From contig OY762933.1 of assembly GCA_963666765.1 (NCBI GenBank), positions 1,302,001-1,366,000 of the forward strand: a stretch of DNA of 64,000 nt, in the 5' to 3' direction. The position numbers and the translations under genes are program-made. This stretch comes from Foliamicus sp963666765 (GTDB lineage: Bacteria > Pseudomonadota > Gammaproteobacteria > Steroidobacterales > Foliamicaceae). How positions within the stretch are numbered: position 1 is the first letter of the stretch; every line of letters starts with the position of its first letter. Below, in pieces: positions 42,610 to 51,125 of the stretch. The notes under the pieces were generated by a model. It ran no database searches. It saw nothing but the letters and a program-made list of their open reading frames with translations, and had not been told where the DNA came from.

Positions 42610-43503
42610 TCATTGGCCGGCGCGTTTCCCGTCCACGTACTTCTTGAATTCCTCGTAGAAGGTTGTCGTGTCCCTGGTGACCTCCTCCGGAGACCTCAGG
42701 TATTCGGGGTCGTTCTTTTCCATGTAGTCAAGAACGTCCGCGGGCAGGTCGGTTACCTTCGCAAGCTTCTTCCCGCGCGTTGAAATCACCATTCCGCCGG
42801 CCCAGCTGCCCATCTCCATCCACGGCGCCCATTGGCGATTGGATATCCAGGACACGATGGCCGGCGCCGCGCCGAGATCGAGGTTCTCAAGATCGGCGCG
42901 CTTCACGTGGTGGTTGTATACCGAGGCCCCCTGGTAATACGGGCTTCCCACATAAGCCGGGTAATCCTCCATGCTCAGCGGCGACTCGCCGAAAAACATG
43001 AGGTCCGAATAGAAGGTCACGTCGCCCATATGCTCCATATACGGCTTGAGTACCGCACCATTGTCGTCTTCGTAGTCGAACCGGCTGTTCACGTGGATAT
43101 TGCGAATGTGAAAGATTTGCACTTCCCTTTCGGTGAAGGGGTTGGTCCAGCGGTCGATCACCTCGCCGGTGTCAGGGTGCTGGAAATACAGGCACTCCCG
43201 GTTAAGCCAGGTATACCCGCTCTCGTCCCGCACCGTTCTGGAGATCGCGAGGCCGGTGGTCTTGAACAGCAGCTTGCTGCGCTGACCGGGAATGTAACTC
43301 CGGATCTGGCCGGTGCTCCACAACGGCGCGTCGGCGCCTGATACGTCGGAGCGCGCCTTGATGTACGCATCCAGATTGTCGCGGGGATCCTCCAGATCAA
43401 GCGGCTGCCGGTTCGCGCCTGCGGCCGGCGCAGCGGCAGCAGCAACACCGGCGGCGACCGCCGACGTGACGAAAGCACGCCGCGTGTTAGTGAACTTGCC
43501 CAT
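42610..43503 (-). CDS. DUF1838-like exported protein
   Basis: The 297-residue protein from ATG 43503 (good site AGGAGG upstream) has a TAT-like signal (TNTRRAFVTSAVAAGVAAAA). The mature part (WNECLYFQHPDTGE-like LNRECLYFQHPDTGEVIDRW, FFGESPLSMEDYPAYVGSPY, SWISNRQWAPWMEMG) matches the DUF1838 pattern as I know it. Function of DUF1838 is unknown. It lies 70 bp upstream of the nitrilase-like gene on the same strand. Confidence 0.75.
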   Translation of the reverse strand: MGKFTNTRRAFVTSAVAAGVAAAAAPAAGANRQPLDLEDPRDNLDAYIKARSDVSGADAPLWSTGQIRSYIPGQRSKLLFKTTGLAISRTVRDESGYTWLNRECLYFQHPDTGEVIDRWTNPFTEREVQIFHIRNIHVNSRFDYEDDNGAVLKPYMEHMGDVTFYSDLMFFGESPLSMEDYPAYVGSPYYQGASVYNHHVKRADLENLDLGAAPAIVSWISNRQWAPWMEMGSWAGGMVISTRGKKLAKVTDLPADVLDYMEKNDPEYLRSPEEVTRDTTTFYEEFKKYVDGKRAGQ

Positions 43504-43525
43504 TCTCAACTCCTCCTGCCGTTTG

Positions 43526-44239
43526 TCAGTAGGCCAGCGGATTGCCGGGCGATTCGATGAACCGGCCGCTTTCCTCCAGGGTCAGGCGGGCCACCAGCCC
43601 GCGAAAATCGCGGATGGCCGGCGTAAGTTCCAGCTTGGCGAACTCACCGCCCATACGGGTCTTCACCCAGCCGGGGCAGATGCTCACCACGGTGATGCCG
43701 CGATCGGCCAGGTCCCCGGAGAGTAGCCGCGTGACCATGTTCAGCGCGGCCTTGCTGGTGCGATAGGCGTAAAGGTCGCGCTGCGCCCGGCTGATCGAGC
43801 CCTCGATGGACGAGAGCGCGACGAACTTGCGCTGCTCGCTTCGGGCAATGTGCTCCACGAACGATTCGGCGCATTTCAGAGGCGCCAATGCGTTGACGTT
43901 CAGAACCTCGCGCACGATCCCGTAATCGATGTGGCCGAACGATTGCCTGAGATCGGACTCCGCCCCGGGTTTGGGACCGAACAGTCCGGCATTGCTCAGG
44001 AACACGTCGATCGTTTCGTCCTGCAACTCTTCGGCCAGGGCCGCAATGGCGTCGAAGTCCGACACGTCCAGCCTGTATGCCTGCACATTGTCCTGCCCGG
44101 CCAGCTCCTCCAGCAATTCGCCGGCTACCGCCGGATTGCGATAGGTTGCAAGCACGCGCCACCCATCGGCCGCATACTGGCGCGCGAACTCCAGGCCCAG
44201 TCCCCGATTCGCGCCGGTGACCATAACGGTTGACGACAT
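43526..44239 (-). CDS. Short-chain dehydrogenase (C-factor/sniffer-like)
   Basis: Starting at ATG 44239 the protein has 237 residues: VTGANRGLGLEF (cofactor loop), DVFLSNAGLFG, VALSSIEGS (catalytic serine), YAYRTSK (tyrosine and lysine) and CPGWVKTRMGG. All active-site residues are present. The pattern resembles the C-factor group of carbonyl-reducing SDRs. The 78 bases of open frame upstream to 44317 are unlikely to be coding. It is the first gene of the minus-strand group with DUF1838 and nitrilase genes. Confidence 0.88.
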   Translation of the reverse strand: MSSTVMVTGANRGLGLEFARQYAADGWRVLATYRNPAVAGELLEELAGQDNVQAYRLDVSDFDAIAALAEELQDETIDVFLSNAGLFGPKPGAESDLRQSFGHIDYGIVREVLNVNALAPLKCAESFVEHIARSEQRKFVALSSIEGSISRAQRDLYAYRTSKAALNMVTRLLSGDLADRGITVVSICPGWVKTRMGGEFAKLELTPAIRDFRGLVARLTLEESGRFIESPGNPLAY

Positions 44240-44348
44240 TTTTCTCTCCCATCCCTCTGCCCGGAGTCGAATCGTACACCCGCACAGGCGATTTCCCGAA
44301 ACCCGGGCTGCCGGCAATGCGCGTGGCCCGCTGATAAAGTACGGACCG

Positions 44349-44741
44349 ATGAGCGAGATACTTCAACCTCCCGGCTGGCCGCGACCGAAAGGCTTTGCCA
44401 ACGGCATCGCGGCGCGGGGCAGGCTGGTTTTCACGGCCGGTCAGGTCGGCTGGGACAGGGAGGGCAATTTCCCGGACACGCTGGCCGGGCAGGTGGAACT
44501 GGCGCTAGAGAACGTGGTAGCGGTGCTGGCGGAGGCCAAGGCGGCGCCGGAACATCTGGTTCGGCTTACCTGGTTCGTCACCGACCGGCAGGCCTACCTG
44601 GATGCGCAGTCGGAAATCGGCACCGCCTATCGGAGGGTTTTGGGCAAGCACTACCCCGCCATAAGCCTGGTTGAAGTCTCGGCGCTGGTCGAATCGCAAG
44701 CGCTGGTGGAAATCGAAGCGACCGCCGTGATACCGGACTAG
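44349..44741 (+). CDS. RidA/YjgF-family protein lacking the catalytic arginine
   Basis: This 130-residue protein has the YjgF fold pattern: RLVFTAGQVGWDREGNFPD, QVELALENVVAVLAEAKA, and VEVSALVESQALVEIEATAV at the end. In true imine deaminases (RidA) an arginine stands before S-x-VEV (ARS); here the segment reads AIS, so that arginine is isoleucine. It is therefore probably one of the non-deaminase Rid subgroups. It lies 12 bp upstream of the flavin oxidoreductase and is likely cotranscribed. Confidence 0.88.
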   Translation: MSEILQPPGWPRPKGFANGIAARGRLVFTAGQVGWDREGNFPDTLAGQVELALENVVAVLAEAKAAPEHLVRLTWFVTDRQAYLDAQSEIGTAYRRVLGKHYPAISLVEVSALVESQALVEIEATAVIPD

Positions 44742-44753
44742 CAGTCCGTGGCT

Positions 44754-46217
44754 ATGTGGCGTCCGGCCGAACGCATCAAGTATGTGGCCGAACCCGGGCG
44801 CTGGCCGACCCGCGAGGAAGCGAAGCGTTCGCGCCTGTTCCAGCCGCTCGCGCTGGGGCGCAACGGCCAATGCCTGCTGAATGACCGCACCTGGGTGCCG
44901 GCGATGGTCCCCTGGCGCGCCACGGAAGACGGCATCGTGACGCCCGACATTCTTGACTGGTACCGGAGGTTCGCCGAAGGGCGCCCCGGGGCCATCGTTG
45001 TCGAGGCCACCGGCATCCGCGACATCCCTTCCGGGCCGCTGTTGCGAATCGGTCACGACCGCTTTCTGTCGGGCCTGCGCGCACTCACCGAGACTGTGCG
45101 CAAGGCCAGCGTCGGCTACACGCGGCTGTTTATCCAGATCATCGACTTCCTGAGCATTCGCAGACGCCCAAAGCGCGATCGATATCTTAATAAATTTCTT
45201 AATATTAATCAATATTATATTGATAAATTAGGGTTATTATCATCCGTTTCGGAAGCGGACATTCGCGCCGCGCTGATCGAAATGTCCGATGAGCAACTGT
45301 TCGAGATACTGGACGAGCGCGAATGGGAAGCATTGCAATACGGCGCCCGGGAGCGCGTCACCGACACGCAGTTGGCGCACATCCGCAAACTCCCGCAAAA
45401 GCTCCCCGGCCTGTTTTCCGACGCCGCCGAACGCGCCCGCGAAGCCGGCTTCGACGGCGTCGAACTGCACTATGCGCACGCTTACACGATGGCTTCGTTT
45501 TTGTCCTCGCTGAACACCCGCGAGGACGGTTACGGGGGCAGCCTGGAAGGCCGGGTGCGGCTGCCCGTTGAAGTCTTCGAGGCCGTGCGGCGCCGGGTGG
45601 GGAACGACTACATCGTTGGCTGCCGCATGCTCACCGAGGACTGCCTGAACGGTGGCATGGAAACCAGTGAAGCGGCCTTCTTCGCCAGCCGCCTGGCGGC
45701 GCAGGGCATGGACTTCATATCGCTGTCACGAGGCGGCAAGTTCGAGGACGCCAAACAGCCCAAGGTCGGGTGGGCCGCCTACCCTTACACCGGGCCCAGC
45801 GGCTACGAATGCATGCCTTCGTACTACTCCGATGCCAGGGGGCCGTTCGGCCGCAATCTCCAGCCCGCGGGGCAGGTGCGCGGCGCAATTCGAAAGGCCG
45901 GCCTGGACACGCCCACGGTGGCGGTGGGCGGGCTGCACAACTTCGAGCAGGCCGAGAAGGTGCTGGCCGACGGCGAGGGCGACATCGCCGGCCTGGCCCG
46001 CCAGGCGCTGGCGGACCCCGACTGGTTCGAGAAGGTCCGCTCGGGCCACGGCGAGGAAGTGCGGCTCTGCCTGTACACGAATTACTGCGAGGCGCTCGAC
46101 CAGCGCCACCGGCAGGTGACCTGCGAATTATGGGACCGCGAAAACCTTCAGAGAAAGGGAATCGCCATGTCCAGCGACGGAAAGCGCCGCCTGGTGGCGC
46201 CCCGCTGGAAGAAATAG
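44754..46217 (+). CDS. Old-yellow-enzyme family NADH:flavin oxidoreductase
   Basis: The 487-residue enzyme has the OYE-type TIM barrel: GFDGVELHYAHAYTMASFLS (substrate-binding histidines), NTREDGYGGSLEGRVRLP, AVGGLHNFEQAEKVL and GDIAGLARQALADPDW (FMN phosphate binding). The C-terminal part has CLYTNYCEALDQRHRQVTC, a cysteine-containing tail found in a subgroup. ATG 44754 is preferred over GTG 44748 because related proteins start at this M-x-R-P-x-E-R-I pattern. The stretch at 45178-45241 is strikingly A+T-rich yet in frame. It probably reduces an unsaturated carbonyl compound. Confidence 0.85.
   Translation: MWRPAERIKYVAEPGRWPTREEAKRSRLFQPLALGRNGQCLLNDRTWVPAMVPWRATEDGIVTPDILDWYRRFAEGRPGAIVVEATGIRDIPSGPLLRIGHDRFLSGLRALTETVRKASVGYTRLFIQIIDFLSIRRRPKRDRYLNKFLNINQYYIDKLGLLSSVSEADIRAALIEMSDEQLFEILDEREWEALQYGARERVTDTQLAHIRKLPQKLPGLFSDAAERAREAGFDGVELHYAHAYTMASFLSSLNTREDGYGGSLEGRVRLPVEVFEAVRRRVGNDYIVGCRMLTEDCLNGGMETSEAAFFASRLAAQGMDFISLSRGGKFEDAKQPKVGWAAYPYTGPSGYECMPSYYSDARGPFGRNLQPAGQVRGAIRKAGLDTPTVAVGGLHNFEQAEKVLADGEGDIAGLARQALADPDWFEKVRSGHGEEVRLCLYTNYCEALDQRHRQVTCELWDRENLQRKGIAMSSDGKRRLVAPRWKK
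45178..45241. other. A+T-rich patch inside the flavin oxidoreductase gene
   Basis: Between ordinary G+C-rich codons, about 60 bases consist almost only of A and T (codons for YLNKFLNINQYYIDKLG). The reading frame is kept. AATATTAATCAATATT inside it is an inverted repeat. The surrounding protein (IRRRPKRDRYL...SEADIRAAL) continues normally on both sides. Confidence 0.8.
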
Positions 46218-46710
46218 CGCGCACTTGAATTGAACCTTATGTACGGTAGTGCCTATATTCGTTTCCAAGCGTCTGTAACCGACTGACTTCCTAATACTTC
46301 TCGCAGCGGGTTTTGACCGAACTTAATACCGCCTTCGCCAGTTCCATCTTTTCCACGGGAGTGTTTGCGGCAACAGCTACCTGCTCAGAGAGCACGCCAA
46401 TGGGGTCGCGCAAATATATGAATGTCGAGTTGCTCAAGAAGATGGACAAGGAGGTCGTCTACGCAGCAGTCTGATCAAGTGGCCGGGACCACCGCCAAAC
46501 AAAAAGTGCGAAAGATACTTGACACTACCCGCCTCCAGCGCATCGGGACCGAGGCTCTCTTGCTTAAGTACCCGTACGGCGTACCCCAGCCCATGTCCTT
46601 CATGGACTTGCGGTCACGCGGGAAAACCTCACTTCACGCGCCCCTGAGAACCGTCTGGAAGTGGTTTCACAGGGCGGCGGCGGTGGGCGCCGCGCTCAGG
46701 TAGTCCTCTT
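46218..46710. other. Gene-poor stretch, start of the low-G+C insert
   Basis: About 490 bases without a strong gene. On the plus strand a frame ending at 46703 (LQRIGTEALLLKYPYGVPQP) looks protein-like but has no sound start and is probably a remnant. On the minus strand a small ORF lies at 46291-46449. The drop in G+C from here to about 49950 marks inserted DNA that carries the restriction-modification genes. Confidence 0.45.
46291..46449 (-). CDS. Possible small protein, unknown
   Basis: A 52-codon frame from TTG 46449 ends with GVLSEQVAVAANTPVEKMEL and a cysteine-containing tail (TRCEKY). Codon choice and composition look protein-like, but no ribosome site is obvious and a stop lies just upstream. 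It could be the 3' end of a broken gene. Low confidence. Confidence 0.25.
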   Translation of the reverse strand: MSIFLSNSTFIYLRDPIGVLSEQVAVAANTPVEKMELAKAVLSSVKTRCEKY

Positions 46711-47115
46711 TCACGGAGAGACGGCCTGAGGTTCGTTCCACTCAAATCCCTTGCTTGCCAAGCAAGCGCCGTAGTATTGCGCTGCGGCGCGGTCACGCTG
46801 GTATATGTCCATGGCCGCCGTGGCTTCGATCGCCTTCATCTTGCACTCTGATCTTGCCGCGGCGGCCTCCTCGTCCGTAAGCGAGGGATGAAACAGGGGG
46901 ATATTCGATCTTTCAACATAATTCATGTAGGAAACAAGTGCTACCAGACAGATGACCACAGCCATGAGGGGCCACCATGCCTTGATTCCCCTGCTTACGG
47001 CTTCGGTGTTCACCCATTTCCACCAAAACGGCGTGGTGGTTAGAAGAATCAATCCAGCGATAAGGGAACCGAGCGCGCTGGATAGAAGCACGGAAGCGTT
47101 CAGCCATTCAGTCAT
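46711..47115 (-). CDS. Small membrane protein, unknown function
   Basis: This 134-residue protein has two membrane helices (about residues 10-28 and 47-64) and a soluble C-terminal part with two cysteines (ARSECKMKAIEATA, YGACLASKGFEW). The cysteine-containing tail resembles small inner-membrane proteins of phage or plasmid origin, but no family is assigned. It lies 150 bp downstream of the methyltransferase gene on the same strand. Confidence 0.6.
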   Translation of the reverse strand: MTEWLNASVLLSSALGSLIAGLILLTTTPFWWKWVNTEAVSRGIKAWWPLMAVVICLVALVSYMNYVERSNIPLFHPSLTDEEAAAARSECKMKAIEATAAMDIYQRDRAAAQYYGACLASKGFEWNEPQAVSP

Positions 47116-47264
47116 GTTTCTTCGCCGATGACTTCTCCGATCAGAAGGAACAGGGCTTTGCGGCTGCTCGCCATCATTGGATCATCTTGTCGCTCAGGGG
47201 TTTGGTTAGAAACAAATCAGATTGACCGCAATTTGCCGGACACACATATTCCAGGGGAGGGAAC

Positions 47265-48413
47265 TCAGTCTTTTCCAATACGTGACCGTTCCCCTTTCAG
47301 GGGAGGCGCTGCAGTCAGAGTTGGGATTTCGTTGATTGTTTCGAGACTAAGCTGCTTCCGGGATGATCTTGCTGCCGGTCGTTTGCTCGGCTTAAGCCGA
47401 CGCTTCTTACCGCCATCTTCTGGAAGCATTTCACCCTCGTCAGCGGTCCACCCAATACCTGGATGGGGCAAACGATAGTAGTTGGCTGGATTGTCGGGGT
47501 CGAAAGAGGCCTCAGGGATTGGCTGCGAATCACGAACAAAGCGGCCAAGAGCCGCTTCGCAATAATCATCCAGTATCTCAATGCATGTCCAACGACGGCC
47601 TAATCGCTCGCAAACCTCTCCTGTCACACAACTTCCCGCAAATGGATCAACCACAAAATCTCCCGACTCAGTCAACATCCGAATAAAGTATTCCGGCAGC
47701 TTTGCTGGGAATCGAGCCGGATGCGGCTTTAGTCCGTTTTTCTCGCAGTAGCGAAGATAGAAACTGTTGCTTTCGGTGTTCGGTATGGCGATGAGGTTGG
47801 GGGGTATGGCGGCGCCATTGTCAATATTGAATTTCTCGCTGATGTCATGTCCTGACGGTCGCTTCTTTGCCCTGTAGCCCTTGGTCAGGAGCTCTCTCAT
47901 ACTCGGGCTGTACGGCTGAAGAACCCGACGATTACTGGCCTTTGGCCAAGGCGTCTTCGACAACCACCAAACGGTATTGACCGCGTCCTTGACACGTATT
48001 CGGCGCACGGTGACCCACTCGGCCGGCGTTGGCAATTTGGATGGATTCCACCAATAGAACTCTTGGGCTAAGTGAAACTCGAGTTCCTCACACAGCATAA
48101 TCAATAGCTTGAAATGGTAGAGGCTGCGCGTCGGATAACCCTTGTTCCATGCGCCGCCAATGTCAATGACCAGACTGCCGTTGCTCTTTAGCACACGATG
48201 AAAGGCCTTCGCGAATGGCTTGAACCACTTGACATACTCGCCGGACTCAACATTTCCATAGTCTTTCTTCCGAACCAGGCCAAAAGGCGGACTTGTCAGA
48301 ATCAGATCGACGGAATCGTTCGCATAGCTTGCCAGCACATCCAAACTGTCACCATGCACAATTTTTCCGAGCGACGTCTTGTGCACAGTGCCGGAATTCG
48401 CTTTTCTTGACAT
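47265..48413 (-). CDS. DNA methyltransferase of a type II restriction-modification system (beta-class order)
   Basis: The 382-residue protein has the catalytic motif TSPPF at residues 40-44 before the SAM-binding motif DPFAGS at residues 256-261, the beta-class order. SPPF/SPPY is typical of N4-cytosine methyltransferases, though N6-adenine cannot be excluded. YFWWNPSKLPTP-like sequence (FYWWNPSKLPTP) and HPARFPAKLP are well known in this group. It lies ten bases downstream of the restriction endonuclease gene and protects the host DNA from it. Its C-terminal tail is basic. Base composition is well below that of flanking genes. Confidence 0.9.
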   Translation of the reverse strand: MSRKANSGTVHKTSLGKIVHGDSLDVLASYANDSVDLILTSPPFGLVRKKDYGNVESGEYVKWFKPFAKAFHRVLKSNGSLVIDIGGAWNKGYPTRSLYHFKLLIMLCEELEFHLAQEFYWWNPSKLPTPAEWVTVRRIRVKDAVNTVWWLSKTPWPKASNRRVLQPYSPSMRELLTKGYRAKKRPSGHDISEKFNIDNGAAIPPNLIAIPNTESNSFYLRYCEKNGLKPHPARFPAKLPEYFIRMLTESGDFVVDPFAGSCVTGEVCERLGRRWTCIEILDDYCEAALGRFVRDSQPIPEASFDPDNPANYYRLPHPGIGWTADEGEMLPEDGGKKRRLKPSKRPAARSSRKQLSLETINEIPTLTAAPPLKGERSRIGKD

Positions 48414-48423
48414 TGCGTGACTT

Positions 48424-49794
48424 CTACAATTCCAGCTTCTTCAGATCCATTGCGTGACGAGCCTCACGCTGAAAAATTTCTACGATTTCTGTAGGACGAT
48501 CTTCGATACGTTCAAGGTCTTCACCATCCACCATTACGACACATAGATTTGATTCTCTCATAATGCCATTGGCGTATCGGCGAGCCTCTCTGCCGATCTT
48601 GCCGGTTGACACCATGACAATTGCGTTGCTCTTCAGAAAATGGGTTAGTCCAACTTCCTTGGCTACGTCATCCAGCGACACTCGTGCCGTATTCTTGCAT
48701 TGAATCTGCCAGCGCGAAAAAACCAGCCGGGCGCTCTCGAACACCAAGTCAACTTCTGCGCCTTTCGTCGATCTGCCACGCAGCCGAGTCGCTACATACT
48801 GCAAATCTATGAGTCGCATCAATTTGAAGGCAAGAGCTTCAAGCGCCAACCCGCGAAGATGATGGTTCTTGGAAGTCAGTTCATTGCGAATAGCCGCAAG
48901 AGATTTCCGCAGCAAAGGCCTAAGATCTGCTTGGGCTTGCTTTTCAAGTTGCTCAATGACGGGAGTAATCAGATTGGCTGCAAGCTTTTGCGACGCCGTA
49001 ACCAAGAATGGCTTTGCGCCGCGGCCAGGATTCTTGGTCCCCCGTTGCAGCTCAATGTATCCGGCATCCCGGAGCGGGTAGAGCACTTGCTTGGGAAGAT
49101 TCTTTTCGTTGAACGCCACACCGTATGTAGCGGTGGCGAGCCTTTCTATATCATTCGATAAGTGCGGGCCAGCTTCACCTATATTGGCGAGTGCCTTTAG
49201 AAAAACTCGCTGCTCCGGCGAAAATGTGGCAAGAGCCTCCAACTCTTCCGTGTTGAGACCGAGAATTTGATCCAGGCGCCGCTGGTCGACCCGATAGCCC
49301 GAAGTAAAGACTCCGGCTTTCTCCAGCCACAAGCGAAGCGTGCTCATGTGTTTTCCGCCCCGAGGTACTCGAAGGCCACGTTCATTGAGCCACGCACGTA
49401 GCTTGATGAGGTTAATGTCCTCACCAGCGACATGCATATCGAGGATGCATTGAACAAAATTCAGGCCCTGGCAACGTTTGAGAATGTGCCGAGCAAACGA
49501 ATCAATCAGAGCATCCTCATCCTCTCGCAATTCATGGAGTCGAGTCCCCACTTCGGTTAGGGTGGTGTCTGTCTCTCCAATAAGCCCATAAGCTCGAAGA
49601 GAGAGTTTCGTATTGTTTGCTAACTTGTCCTTGTTGTATCCGGACGTTTCGCGCTCATCAAAGTACTTCTCGCGAACATCCGTTTCAAAGGCTTTCCAAT
49701 CGGAACCGCGCTTGTTCGCCAGAACCAAAAGTGTTGGGAGGCTGATCTGCTTAGGCGAGAATTCGCTACCGAATGGAAGATCGCTCCGCGGCAT
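48424..49794 (-). CDS. Restriction endonuclease with C-terminal PD-(D/E)xK domain
   Basis: In this 456-residue protein the C-terminal third has a nuclease core of the Mrr/PD-(D/E)xK type: glutamate E319 in the LEALAF helix, D349 in GAEVDLVF and Q365-C-K367 in WQIQCKN. The N-terminal two thirds (YFDERETSGYNKDKLANNTK, LNERGLRVPRGGKHMSTLRL, winged-helix-like) probably recognise DNA. Together with the methyltransferase immediately downstream it forms a two-gene restriction-modification unit. The recognition sequence cannot be inferred. No controller protein is seen. Confidence 0.85.
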   Translation of the reverse strand: MPRSDLPFGSEFSPKQISLPTLLVLANKRGSDWKAFETDVREKYFDERETSGYNKDKLANNTKLSLRAYGLIGETDTTLTEVGTRLHELREDEDALIDSFARHILKRCQGLNFVQCILDMHVAGEDINLIKLRAWLNERGLRVPRGGKHMSTLRLWLEKAGVFTSGYRVDQRRLDQILGLNTEELEALATFSPEQRVFLKALANIGEAGPHLSNDIERLATATYGVAFNEKNLPKQVLYPLRDAGYIELQRGTKNPGRGAKPFLVTASQKLAANLITPVIEQLEKQAQADLRPLLRKSLAAIRNELTSKNHHLRGLALEALAFKLMRLIDLQYVATRLRGRSTKGAEVDLVFESARLVFSRWQIQCKNTARVSLDDVAKEVGLTHFLKSNAIVMVSTGKIGREARRYANGIMRESNLCVVMVDGEDLERIEDRPTEIVEIFQREARHAMDLKKLEL

Positions 49795-49994
49795 CCCAGA
49801 CTTCCAAGATTCGCCTATTGGCCTTAGTGAGCATTTTGGGGCAGGCTCGGCCCAGGGTCAACGCTTTTTTGCTCACTCTTTTGCTTATTTTTCTACACAT
49901 CCCAGCCGCAGAATTGCTGTTTATGTGTTGCTGTTTGTGTTGACCCGAAGCCATTCGCGCTTATACTCACCGGCCCTGCCGCAGGTACCCGATC

Positions 49995-51074
49995 ATGCCC
50001 CTGGTGGCGCATACCAATCTGCCCTCATTTGACTGGCTGCGTGAGCGGGGATACGACATGCTGTCCGCCGGGAGCAGCGTTTCGCTGGAGCCGCGCGAAC
50101 TGCATATCGGGGTGCTGAACATGATGCCCGACGCGGCCCTGGAGATAACCGAGCGGCAGTTCCTGCGCCTGATCGCCAACTGCAGTCAGGCAGTGAATTT
50201 CTACGCCCACTTCTTTTCCGTGGGATGCCTGCCGCGCAGTGCGCAGGCGCAGGCGCATATCGCCGAGCACTACTCGAGTTTCGAGCAACTGCGTGACAAG
50301 AAACTGGACGCCCTGATTATTTCCGGCGCCAACGTGACAAATCCCGCCCTCGACAGGGAGCCGTTCTGGGACCCGCTTCGGGACATCATCGAGTGGGCGC
50401 AGGAAGACGTGCACAGCATCCTGTGTTCCTGCCTCGCGACCCACGCGCTTGTGAAACAGTTGTACGGCATCGACCGCCGACCACTGGATCGCAAGAGATG
50501 GGGCGTTTACAGCCACCGGGCAAGCAACCGCTCCCATCCTCTGCTGCAGGGCATCAATACGCGCTTTGACGTGCCGCATTCACGCTTTAACGAAATCACC
50601 CGCGAACATTTTGAAGCCGCGGGCCTGCATGTGCTTGCGGAAAGCGACGAGGCCGGCGTTCATCTGGCGACAAGCCCCGATCAGGCCCGCCTCGTGTTCT
50701 CTCAGGGCCATCCCGAGTACGACCACAACAGTCTGCTGAAAGAGTACAAGCGCGAAATCCATCGCTATCTCGAAGGTGAGATTGGCGACCTTCCCCCCTA
50801 TCCTGAAAACTACTTTTCCTCCAAGGCGGTGGAGCTCGTGGAGTCCTACCTGGATCGAGCCAACCGCGCCAGGGCGCGCGGCGAATCGACGCCCGTGTTT
50901 CCCGAAGGAGAAATCGAGCCGCACCTCGACAATACCTGGGGTGACACCGGCAAAGCCCTGTTCGCCAACTGGATCGGGCTTGTGTGCCGTCTGGCGCATT
51001 CGGAACGCTGTATGACCTTCATGCAGGGAGTCGACCACAAGGTCGCTTTCGGCATGCGGGACTGCGCGTCCTGA
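49995..51074 (+). CDS. metA: Homoserine O-acyltransferase (MetA type)
   Basis: This 359-residue enzyme transfers an acyl group (succinyl or acetyl) to homoserine, the first dedicated step of methionine synthesis. MetA landmarks are present: LHIGVLNMMPDAALEITERQ, the nucleophile cysteine in SCLATHA (C146), WGVYSH, PHSRFNEI, and the catalytic GHPEYD. It is longer than E. coli MetA (309) through a C-terminal extension of about 50 residues. The acyl donor is not decided by these motifs. MetY follows 51 bp downstream. Confidence 0.93.
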   Translation: MPLVAHTNLPSFDWLRERGYDMLSAGSSVSLEPRELHIGVLNMMPDAALEITERQFLRLIANCSQAVNFYAHFFSVGCLPRSAQAQAHIAEHYSSFEQLRDKKLDALIISGANVTNPALDREPFWDPLRDIIEWAQEDVHSILCSCLATHALVKQLYGIDRRPLDRKRWGVYSHRASNRSHPLLQGINTRFDVPHSRFNEITREHFEAAGLHVLAESDEAGVHLATSPDQARLVFSQGHPEYDHNSLLKEYKREIHRYLEGEIGDLPPYPENYFSSKAVELVESYLDRANRARARGESTPVFPEGEIEPHLDNTWGDTGKALFANWIGLVCRLAHSERCMTFMQGVDHKVAFGMRDCAS

Positions 51075-51125
51075 CCTCTCAACCCCCCTCCCCCTACTAC
51101 AACTGCAACTACAAGGAGCGCTTCA

